Assembly (NCBI RefSeq): GCF_030252345.1
Contig: NZ_CP126980.1
Span: forward strand, 7,331,501 to 7,395,500
Reading direction: 5' to 3'
DNA: 64,000 nucleotides
From: Actinoplanes oblitus
GTDB lineage: Bacteria; Actinomycetota; Actinomycetes; Mycobacteriales; Micromonosporaceae
How positions within the stretch are numbered: position 1 is the stretch's first letter; the number at the start of each line of letters is the position of its first letter. Under the pieces are notes generated by a model. That model searched no databases and was not told where the DNA came from. It worked only from the letters and a program-made list of their open reading frames with translations. Both the position numbers and the translations under genes were made by a program. This document shows, one piece after another, positions 39,396 to 47,600 of this stretch.

Positions 39396-40451
39396 ATGGC
39401 AGTGCACCACGACGAGGAACAGACGTCGAAACCTGAGGTCTCCGCCGGGCAGCGCCAGGAGATTTATGAGGCGATAGTCCGCGAGCTCAAGGCCGCCGAC
39501 AGCGCCCTTCTCCTCACCTGGGAGCGCAGCGAGCAGCTAAGACGGCAGGTGGACGCCGTGCTCGACGACGTGGACTCGCTGATCCGCGGCGGCGTCCCCG
39601 TCCCCGAGCCGCAGCTGAGCGCAGAGATCGGCCAGACCCGCAGCAGCGACGGCACGCACCCGCTCGACTCCTGGTTCGCCGCCGACGTCCTGTTCTCCTG
39701 CGCGCTTCGCGTCCTCACCCGCGACTGTGACGACCGTCGGCAGGTGGTCGGCATCGCCCTGCACCTGAACCGGTCGTTGATGAACCGGATGGGACATGCC
39801 GCCACCGCGTACGTCGACGCGCTGTTGCAGCGCAACCTGCGCGCCCAGCGCGAGGAACGCAAAAGGGTGGCCCGGGAGATGCACGATCGGGCCGCGCACA
39901 GCGTCGGCGTCGCCCTGCAGAGCCTCGAGCTGCACGAGCTGTACTCGACGTCCGGGCAACCGGGCCGGGCCGGCAACCAGCTGGCCACGGCACGCCAGAG
40001 CCTGCACGAGGCCATCGCCACCATCCGGGCCATCGCCACCGAGGTCCGCGACGCGCTCGGTGGCCGCGGCCTCGGCGAAGCCCTGACCGCGTACGTGGAG
40101 CGCTTCGCCGGCCCGCACATCAGGACCGGCGTGACCATCACCGGCGATCCCGGCCGGCTCGACCCCACCGTGGCCGAGGAGCTCTACCTGATCCTGCGGG
40201 AAGCCGTCTACAACACGTTCCTGCACGCCGACGCCGCCCAGCTCGACGTCCGGATCCGGGTCGACGAGGACACGGTGGTCGCCGAGGTGACCGACGACGG
40301 CGCCGGGTTCAGCCCGCGGCACGCCTCCGGGATCGGATTCGCCTCGATGCGGGAGCGGTTGAGCGCGCTCGGCGGCCGGCTGGAACTCGTCAGCCGCCCC
40401 GGCCGGGGCGCGAGCGTCCGCGCGATCGTCCCGCTGGGGTCGCGTCCGTGA
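39396..40451 (+). CDS. Cytosolic sensor histidine kinase (HisKA_3/NarL type)
   Basis: 351 residues without transmembrane helices. An N-terminal helical region of ~140 residues shows no known sensor family. The dimerisation segment EERKRVAREMHDRAAHSVG has the phospho-acceptor H163, followed by an HATPase domain with N-box (LREAVYNTFLHA), and Gly-rich GAGFSP and GIGFASMRERL. Because it is soluble, it must sense something inside the cell. It overlaps the response-regulator gene by four bases (GTGA), so the two are co-translated. It lies at the 3' end of the cluster and may control it. Confidence 0.9.
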   Translation: MAVHHDEEQTSKPEVSAGQRQEIYEAIVRELKAADSALLLTWERSEQLRRQVDAVLDDVDSLIRGGVPVPEPQLSAEIGQTRSSDGTHPLDSWFAADVLFSCALRVLTRDCDDRRQVVGIALHLNRSLMNRMGHAATAYVDALLQRNLRAQREERKRVAREMHDRAAHSVGVALQSLELHELYSTSGQPGRAGNQLATARQSLHEAIATIRAIATEVRDALGGRGLGEALTAYVERFAGPHIRTGVTITGDPGRLDPTVAEELYLILREAVYNTFLHADAAQLDVRIRVDEDTVVAEVTDDGAGFSPRHASGIGFASMRERLSALGGRLELVSRPGRGASVRAIVPLGSRP

Positions 40452-41089
40452 CCGACCTGTCGGCCGAGCAGATCAGCGTCATCCTGGTCGACGACCACGC
40501 CCTCTTCCGTGAGGGCCTGCGGCAGTTGATCACCCACCAGACCGAGATCGCCGTCCTGGCGGAGGGTGCGAGCGGTTCGGAAGCGGTCGCCCTGGCCCGC
40601 CGCCTGAACCCCGACCTGGTCCTGCTCGACGTGGAGCTGCCCGGCCAGGGCGCGGCCAAGACCGTCGAACAGATCCGGGAGGCGGTGCCGTCGGCCCGCA
40701 TCATCATCCTCACCATGCACGACGACCCGCGTCTGGTGCAGAAACTGCTCAGCTGCGGAGCGTCCGCGTTCCTCACCAAGACCATCGGCCGCGACCAGTT
40801 GCTCGCCGCGATCCGGTCGGTGCACCGCAACGCCGACACCGTGCTGGTGTCGGTGCAGCGCTCACCGTTCGCGGTACCGGCGCCGCCGCCGGGCACGGGT
40901 GTGCTGTCGGCCCGTGAGCTAGAGGTGCTGCGCCTGCTCGCCCAGGCCCTGTCGAACGCGCAGATCGCCGACCGGCTCTTCATCACCGAGGGCACCGTGA
41001 AAAGGCACCTCACCAACGTGTACGCGAAACTGCAGGCGGTGTCCCGGGTGGATGCGATCCGCAAGGCCACCGCCGCCGGCCTCATGTGA
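40448..41089 (+). CDS. NarL/LuxR-family response regulator
   Basis: 213 residues, GTG start overlapping the kinase stop. Receiver domain with acidic pocket VDDHALF (D15, D16) and phospho-accepting D61 in LVLLDVELPG, followed by conserved T/K positions (LTMHDD, LTKTIG). A linker leads to a LuxR-type helix-turn-helix at ~148-213 (LSARELEVLRLLAQALSNAQIADRL, TVKRHLTNVYAKL). It is the cognate partner of the upstream kinase. The end overlaps the convergent acyltransferase gene by eight bases. Confidence 0.93.
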   Translation: MTDLSAEQISVILVDDHALFREGLRQLITHQTEIAVLAEGASGSEAVALARRLNPDLVLLDVELPGQGAAKTVEQIREAVPSARIIILTMHDDPRLVQKLLSCGASAFLTKTIGRDQLLAAIRSVHRNADTVLVSVQRSPFAVPAPPPGTGVLSARELEVLRLLAQALSNAQIADRLFITEGTVKRHLTNVYAKLQAVSRVDAIRKATAAGLM

Positions 41090-42245
41090 CCGCCGTCGCC
41101 TCCCGGTGCGCCGACGCGCCCGGCAGCCCGGCCAGCATCCGGTCGAGATCCAGCTCGACCGGACCGCGCAGACCGGCGCAGTCCCCCGGCAGATCGGTGC
41201 GCGGTGGCCGCCCGGCGTCGTACGGATAGACGACCCCCAGCCTCCCGCCCGGATCCGCCGTGATGACCGGATGATCACGCAGGAACGAACGCACCGCCGG
41301 GGTGTCGCGGCGAGGCACGATGAGCAGCCGCTTGTCCCGGAAATGGGTGCCCGGCAGCACGATCTCCGGGCGGAACTTGCGTTTGAACGAGAACAACCCC
41401 TCGCTGATGAACGGCCGCGAACCCGACATCTCCGCGTACGGAATACGCTGCCCGGCGGCCCACTCCAGCAAGAGGTGGTACAGCAGCAGTTGAGCGCCGT
41501 CACGATAATGGCGGGAGTCCCCGTCGAGCACACCGGCGAGCCGCACGTTGAGCGTGTCCTCGTGCACCCGGCACAGCACCCCCGCGACCCGTTCGCCGTC
41601 ACGTCGCAGGAAGAACAGCCGGCCTCGCCGGAACAGGGGATGCAGGGCGACCGCTCGGCGCTCGCTGCGTACCCATCCGTGATGGCGGGCCGCCATGGTC
41701 GGCACATGCATCCGGTCGTAGAAGAACTCGAAATCGGACTCCCGCTCGCCGATCTCGAGCCTCCAGTCATGCCGTTTGAGCGCGCGCCTGATGTTCTCCC
41801 GGTCCTTGCGGCCGAACCGGGCCAGACAGTCCTCCGGCGCGTCCGGCAGCGGCACCCGGTAGTGCACCCGCAGCGGCGCCACGAGACACGCTCCAAGACC
41901 GAGCCCGCCGACCTGACCGGCATAGGCGCCGACCAGGAGCAGATCGGCCCGCTCCGGCGCGGCAGCCCACCGATGCGGCCGTAGCAGCCGGCCACCGGAG
42001 CGCCGCACCCGCGGCGCGCCCGCCCGCTCGCCCTGACGCCACATCTCGGCCGGCGCCAGCACATGGGAGCGGCCGTCGGCGACCCCCGCATAACTGATCG
42101 ACGGGCCGTCGTCGCCGTGACTGTCAAAACCCACCCCCGAGCCCGGCAGTACGTCATAGGCGCGCCGCACACCTCGCGCGGCCGCGGAGGTCCCGTTGTT
42201 CCACCAATAGTCGACGTCCGCGAGAATGCGCTCGAAACGGAACAC
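41082..42245 (-). CDS. GNAT/FemAB-like acyltransferase (CelD/BcsL type)
   Basis: 387 residues, GTG start at 42245 with GGGAGGT four bases upstream. The protein has the two-lobed GNAT arrangement of FemAB/CelD-like transferases: CLARFGRKDRENIRRALKR in the first lobe, and an acyl-donor-binding stretch LLLYHLLLEWAAGQRIPYAEM in the second, followed by FSFKRKFRPEI. Relatives transfer amino acids from aminoacyl-tRNA or acyl groups from CoA. Given a LanB and a tRNA deacylase in the cluster, tRNA-dependent transfer is conceivable but not shown. A truncated IS5-type transposase begins 104 bp upstream, so this gene may be the cluster edge. Confidence 0.7.
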   Translation of the reverse strand: MFRFERILADVDYWWNNGTSAAARGVRRAYDVLPGSGVGFDSHGDDGPSISYAGVADGRSHVLAPAEMWRQGERAGAPRVRRSGGRLLRPHRWAAAPERADLLLVGAYAGQVGGLGLGACLVAPLRVHYRVPLPDAPEDCLARFGRKDRENIRRALKRHDWRLEIGERESDFEFFYDRMHVPTMAARHHGWVRSERRAVALHPLFRRGRLFFLRRDGERVAGVLCRVHEDTLNVRLAGVLDGDSRHYRDGAQLLLYHLLLEWAAGQRIPYAEMSGSRPFISEGLFSFKRKFRPEIVLPGTHFRDKRLLIVPRRDTPAVRSFLRDHPVITADPGGRLGVVYPYDAGRPPRTDLPGDCAGLRGPVELDLDRMLAGLPGASAHREATAVT

Positions 42246-42348
42246 TGGTACCTCCCATTGACGACAGCTCCATCAGTTCTACGATGGCGCGATGTGATTC
42301 CGGTTTATTCTCGGAATACCGTTGCGTGTCGCCACCGTCATGACCCGC

Positions 42349-42669
42349 CCGGTCGATCGGGATCAGCGTGCCGTCGAGGATCGCGTACGCCAACTGCCGG
42401 ATGCGCCGCATCGCGCCGGTGAGGTCATCGGCAGCCACGCTGAGCAGAGCGATCGCTTCCTGCACGTAGCGCCAGGCGGTAGTGATCCCGAAGCCGGACG
42501 CAAGGCGAGTGTAGGTGTCGCCATTGCGCAGGTGGGCCAGGGCGAGCAGGGCCTGACGGCACAGGGCCAGTCGCCGCCATCGCGATCCGCGGTGCTGACG
42601 GTGGTCGCGGATGCGCTCGGTCGGGTCTTGGTCGATTCGCTGCCCTACCTGGAGCCTCGCGCTCTTCGA
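42349..42669 (-). pseudogene. Remnant of an IS5-type transposase (N-terminal half)
   Basis: On the minus strand an open frame reads like the front of an IS5-family DDE transposase: SRWRRLALCRQALLALAHLR, then NGDTYTRLASGFGI, RYVQEAIALL, and it ends at the first catalytic block YAILDGTLIPIDR. The homology stops abruptly and the frame runs on into unrelated sequence upstream of the acyltransferase. The C-terminal catalytic Asp and Glu are missing, so it is dead. It marks a recombination point between the biosynthetic cluster and the mobile region. Confidence 0.7.
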
Positions 42670-42743
42670 TCACCACCCCCGACCAGCCCGCCCTGACTTG
42701 CAAGATCAGGTTGAAGAGGCTTACTGATCAACCTCGATCGTCG

Positions 42744-42902
42744 TCACACACCACTCAACGATGAGGGCTTTCGGCGCTGGCCGGCTGCGGCGCGTCCGCG
42801 GTCTCGCCAGTGGCGGGCGCGGCATCGTGCCGAGCAGAACTCGGCCGAGGGATCTCGGTCGTCGCTTCCCCAGCATCGATCGCACCCCCGGCAGCGGATC
42901 AT
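42744..42902 (-). CDS. Small cysteine-rich protein, possible zinc finger or fragment
   Basis: 52 residues from ATG 42902. Two cysteine pairs, C4xxC7 and C23xxxC27 (CRGCDRC and FCSARCRARHW), followed by Arg-rich sequence, resemble the short CxxC...CxxxCR zinc fingers common in actinobacterial mobile DNA. No RBS is obvious, and a longer in-frame start at 43070 gives low-complexity residues. It lies between transposase remnants, so it may be a fragment. Confidence 0.35.
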   Translation of the reverse strand: MIRCRGCDRCWGSDDRDPSAEFCSARCRARHWRDRGRAAAGQRRKPSSLSGV

Positions 42903-42905
42903 GAA

Positions 42906-43688
42906 ATCCGATGAGGTCGGTCTTTCAGAGTCGCTCGGCGGCTGCGGTAGTCCCTTGTTCGGCATTTCGGCGAGCAGTAGACGGCGTCCCTGCGCTTTCG
43001 AAGAGGCATGGGACCGCCGCATTGAGGGCACACCACCACCGCCACCAACCGGAAGTATTCGAACGAGCACCTTATGTCACCATCGCGATTGCGGTGACAT
43101 CGCGTCGGCGGGCAAGAGCCCCGCTCCTGACCTCACAACGCCGGACTCGCCCCGAGGTCCTGCGCTGCCGGCGGCGTCAGCCGTTCGAGGACTGGCTCTA
43201 TCGGTCATCTCACTTACGCAGACAGAATCAGGGGACTGACGCCCTCACAGCGGACACCAAGGGCCGCCGAAAACGGGCAAGCCCTGCCCATGGCTTCGAC
43301 CGAATTGCGTAAGACATCGTTGCGCGTCCGCTGGCGGACAGGCCGAGCCGGCCGACGGCAGTCCTGCACGTTCCGCGGGCCGGGGCAGATATGGCGCTCG
43401 CGGCGAAGACGCTCGCCGAGTCCCGGCATCACCGGATCACCAGCAGCGAGGTCTACGCCGCGCTCGATCCGACCATGATCGTTCAGCCGCCTCCCCGTCG
43501 ATGACGCCGACGCTGCGGGAGCGGGTCGAGCGGTGGCTCGTGCTCGAGATCGACGTGGCGGCGAGCGTCCAGAAACACTGGACCGTGCTGAGCATGGTGA
43601 TGCGCGATGTTGTCCCCCCGGTACCGATCTGACTGATCAGAACGTCAGCCGATACCCTGTCCGTCGAAACGGGTCAAGCCCTTTGAGC
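42906..43688. other. Decayed region with no convincing intact gene
   Basis: Several short plus-strand frames look like leftovers: one at ~43389-43504 reads MALAAKTLAESRHHRITSSE up to a stop, and a 43-codon ORF at 43501-43632 (MTPTLRERVERWLVLEID) has no recognisable family. Longer overlapping frames are Arg-rich shadows. The stretch probably represents broken genes between the transposase remnant and the defence-like system. Confidence 0.4.
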
Positions 43689-43895
43689 ATGCTGTGGCGC
43701 GACGCCGCCGGTGACCCCCACCAGCGGGAGTTGGCTCACCACCTACGCCACCCCGTCGCCAAAATCCTCGGCTGGGCCGAAATCCTGCACGACGACCACA
43801 CAATGCCCGACACCCAAGCTCAGCAACTACAGGTCATCTACCAATCCGCCCAGGACCTGCAACGACAACTCGACCAGGCAGCTTGCCCGTTGTAA
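43689..43895 (+). CDS. 68-residue protein resembling an isolated HisKA dimerisation domain
   Basis: Starts at ATG 43689 (MLWRDAAGDPHQREL). The segment LAHHLRHPVAKILGWAEILH has the H-x-L-R-x-P pattern of histidine-kinase H-boxes, and the rest (DTQAQQLQVIYQSAQDLQRQL) is a second amphipathic helix, so the whole is a plausible two-helix DHp hairpin without kinase core. It may be a fragment of a larger kinase or a small partner protein. A hairpin, CCGGCAC-GTG-GTGCCGG, directly follows its stop at 43897-43913. No neighbour explains its function. Confidence 0.35.
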   Translation: MLWRDAAGDPHQRELAHHLRHPVAKILGWAEILHDDHTMPDTQAQQLQVIYQSAQDLQRQLDQAACPL

Positions 43896-44167
43896 CCGGC
43901 ACGTGGTGCCGGCACCGTAGCGCTCCCTCACCGACCGAGCACTTGTCCCACGTGCCGGAACGACGGAAACCACAAAGTGGTGAGCTTGTCGAAGAAGTCC
44001 GGACCAGCGAGCGCAGCGCCCCAGACGCAGCAGCCGTAGCTACTCGACGAGATCAGCGACAGTGCGGATCGCGAGTAAGTTCGGGCGTTGAGCTGATCGA
44101 CTAATATCGCTGATTTGCCCTTGCCCGCTACGATTCGTATTCGGCAAGATTCGATCCGTGATGTTGG
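43896..44167 (+). promoter_or_regulatory. Upstream region of the NACHT system
   Basis: 272 bp without a gene. It begins with an inverted repeat CCGGCAC/GTGCCGG (43897-43913), overlapped by the perfect 12-bp palindrome GGTGCCGGCACC (43905-43916). The last 70 bp are A+T-richer (ACTAATATCGCTG, ATTCGTATTCGG) and are the natural place for the promoter of the two downstream genes. No canonical -35/-10 pair is clear. Confidence 0.3.
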
Positions 44168-44659
44168 GTGGGGCTTGTGGACCCGTTCGGTCTTGTATTT
44201 GATCCGCAGTCCGCGTCGCAGGTTGCTGCAGCGTTGGTGCCGTATGTGGTGGCAGCGGCGAAGTCTTTGGGCAAGCGACTGTGGTCACAGGCTGAGGATG
44301 TCGCAGCGCAGGAGGCGGCCGGCTGGGGTCGCCGGCTGGTGGAGCGGCTGCAAGGCTCGGCGCAGGGTGATGCGGTTGCCGGTGCAGTCGAAGAATTGGT
44401 TGCGGATCCCGATGACATGGACACCCATGCAGCGCTGCGGCTAAGAGTCGGCAAGGCCTTGGCCGGGTCGCCGGAACTGCTGGCTGACGTTGCTCACCTG
44501 TTGCGGCAGGCACAGCAGGCGACGGCGTCAGGTTCCCGCTCGGTGGCCGGTTCGGTCAGTGACAGCATCGTGGTGACCGGCGACCGCTCGGTGGGTTCCG
44601 CGGGAGGCTCGGTGATCACCGGCGATAACAACACCATGGGTCACGGTAGTCTGCAGTGA
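44168..44659 (+). CDS. Small partner protein of the DUF4062-NACHT-HEAT system
   Basis: 163 residues from GTG 44168; a GTG at 44177 would also fit, and neither has a strong RBS. Residues ~15-115 are alpha-helical and alanine-rich (AAALVPYVVAAAKSLGKRLW, ADPDDMDTHAALRLRVGKAL). The C-terminal ~40 residues switch to a Ser/Gly/Val repeat with alternating beta pattern (SIVVTGDRSVGSAGGSVITG, DNNTMGHGS). The same motif opens the next protein. Its stop overlaps the next start by four bases (GTGA), so the two are made together. No family name is recognised. It may bind the giant partner through the shared repeat. Confidence 0.6.
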   Translation: MGLVDPFGLVFDPQSASQVAAALVPYVVAAAKSLGKRLWSQAEDVAAQEAAGWGRRLVERLQGSAQGDAVAGAVEELVADPDDMDTHAALRLRVGKALAGSPELLADVAHLLRQAQQATASGSRSVAGSVSDSIVVTGDRSVGSAGGSVITGDNNTMGHGSLQ

Positions 44660-47600
44660 CAGAACCGGCAGGGCAGGTTCACGGTGACCGTTCGGTCGGC
44701 TCGGCGGCTGGCTGGGTGATCACCGGCGACCGCAACATCGTCGTCAGTATGGACGGCCACGTGCGCCCGGGGGCCGCAGACGGCTCCGATGCTGAAACTG
44801 GATCAGCACGACCGCGAGTCTATCTGTCATCCACCGTTTCTGACCTGCGAGAGTGCCGCGCCGAGATCCGTGTAGCTCTGCAGCAGATGGGTCTCGACGA
44901 AGCCATCATGGGCGCCTACGCGGAGCAGGAGGACCGGCCGCTAGACAGGTGCCTGGCCGACCTTTGCTCAGCGGATCTCTACATCGGTGTTCAGGCTTGG
45001 CGTTACGGCCCAATCCCGGACGGGCAGGAGCGGTCGGTCACCGAGCTTGAGTACGAGGCGGCCGGGGAAGCGGGCCTCACTCGGCTGATCTTCGTTCTGG
45101 ATGCAGAAGCGCATTGGGCTCCAGCGCTTATGGATCTTCATGCAATAGGTCCGGTCACCGAGTTCCGGGAGCGACTCCAGCGGGAGCACTCATGCGTTCA
45201 ATTTTCCTCGGCTAGTGATCTACGAGCCAAGGCGTCCGAAGCGGTCGCCGTCTGGCTGCGCTCCCGGAGCGTGTCCTGGCAGAGCCCGTATCCGAGTGCG
45301 GTCGGCGAGTGGAACGCTTACGCAGCCCGATTGATTCAGCAGTACCGCAGGCTCGATCTGGAGGCTCTGACGCCGCCGGATCGTGACGAGAATCTGCAGA
45401 TCGCGCTTCGCGACGTGTTCGTCGAGCCGGATGTGCGTGAGGAGATCCCTACAGCTGAGCTGCCCAAGGAAATCCAGCGACGGCTGGAGGTCGCTGCCGA
45501 GACGGACATCCCAGATCTGCCCCGCGGACTCGACCGCGCGCTGCTCGAGCAGATGCGCGACTCCCGGCGCAAGGGCCGAGCGCGACCCGCTTTCGAGGCG
45601 CTGACTGCCCCCGTCACCCGTACCTGCGTTGTCCTGGGCGACCCAGGCGCCGGCAAGTCGACGCTTGCCCGGTATCTGGTCCTCGCCCTCGCCGAAGGCC
45701 GTACCGAGGGACCATTGCAGCATCTGGCGGGCTGGCGACCGATCCTCATCGAGCTACGCGACTACGCAGTTAACTCAGCTGAGTACGAAACCTTCCCTGC
45801 CTACCTCAACTATTTGAAGCGGACCGAGGAACTCGGACTCGACGAACGAACGATCGAATCGTATCTGCGCGACGACGGCCGGGTCCTGGTGCTCTTCGAC
45901 GGGCTCGACGAAGTGTTCAATCCGCGCCTGCGGGAAGTGGTGTGCCGTCGGATCGCCGGGTTCGCGGCCCGCTTCCCCAAAGCGCGAGTCATCGTCACTT
46001 CGCGCTCGGTGGGCTACCGGCAGCGAGTGCTCACCGACGCCGGCTTCGCGCACTACTCCGTGCAGGACCTCACACCCGTAAAGATTGATACATTCCTGCA
46101 GCGCTGGTACGAACTGGTGCTCGGCGACCGGCCTGCTGTTGCCGCTTCCCGGCGTGAACGTCTTGGTCAGGCCATCACCGAGTCGGCGCCGATTCGCGAA
46201 CTCGCCGGCAATCCCCTGCTTCTTACCATTCTGGCCATCATCGGCAAGCACCAAGAACTGCCCCGCGAGAGGTGGAAGGTCTACGACCACGCGGCGGGCG
46301 TCTTGGTGCAGCACTGGGACGTCAACAAACACCTGTTTGATCAGGACATTGAGGCGCTGGCCATGCGCGAGGATGACAAGAAGGATCTACTTCGTCGGCT
46401 CGCCATCCGGATGCAGGCGGGCAGCCACGGTTCCGCAGGCAACAACCTGACGGATTCGGATCTGGCAGCGGAGATTAAGGGCTACCTCCAGGACCGGTTC
46501 CTGTACGAGCCCGGCGCGGCAGACCGTATCGCCGACGCGATGATGCGTCAGCTCCGGGAGCGGAATTTCATCTTTGCCCGGTACGGTCCCCGGGTGTACG
46601 GCTTCGTCCACCGTGCCCTACTCGACTTCTTCGCGGCCAGTGAGATCGTCACCCGCTTCGAGAAATCCCGCAGCTTGTCCGAGAATGAGCTCATTGGCCA
46701 GGTCTTCGGCGAGCGCAAAGAAGATCCCGCTTGGACCGAGGTGCTCCGGCTGATAGCCGGGATGGTCGACGCAACGGTGGCTGGCCGTATCGTTGATAGT
46801 CTCCTGAACAGCCCCGGTTCATACCGTTCGTCGGCGCTTGACCGCCGACCCCCGGCCGCTGTTGCTCTCGCGGCGCAATGCATCGCCGAGATCCGCAACG
46901 TCAACGCGGCAGCCGGGCCAGCCGAGCGGACTCTGGAAGCGGTCATCGATCTGATCCGAACCCCGGACCGGTCGTTCGACGGTGATGGCCGGCTCAAACT
47001 CCTGGAAAAATCGATAGTGCCGTCCTTGAAATCGGTCGCTGGGTGGCCAGGCCGGGATCGCATACTCGACTGGTTCGTCGCACAAGGCCAGTTCACGATC
47101 GCCGCTCCAGCGGCAAAGGTCGCAGCGCGCCTAGTTTCTGCTCTCTTCCCTGAGGATCAACCGGTACGCGACCTGATGCACGCCAACGCCTACGGCAGCA
47201 TTCCGGAACAGCGAGAGGCCGCACTACACGCTCTGCACGCCGCATGGGAAAACGACGACGATACGGTCCGAGCGCTCGCCGACGCCCGCTACGACCCCTC
47301 ACCGTCCGTACGACGATCAAGCCTTGAGCTGCTGCTGACCCGTTGGCCTCAACGAGCCGAGACGCACATCGTCCTACAGCATGGACTCTACGATCATGAC
47401 TCCACGGTGCGGCGGGCGGCGATAGAAGGCTTGGCTCAATGTGGTGAGGCGTTTCCGGAGGCCTTCTCCACTGTGGCCCGCGCCCTGCGCTCAGACGCGG
47501 CGCACAACGTGCGCGTCGCGGCAGCATCGACGATCGCCTCGACCTGGCCCGCGGAGCCTGAGGTAACCCCGCTATTGAACTCGGCCTGTGATGATCCCGC

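Noticed and set aside
42911..43312. Plus-strand ORF of 133 codons
   Set aside because: Arg/Ser/Ala-rich, no RBS, overlapping a more convincing cysteine-rich reading on the other strand.
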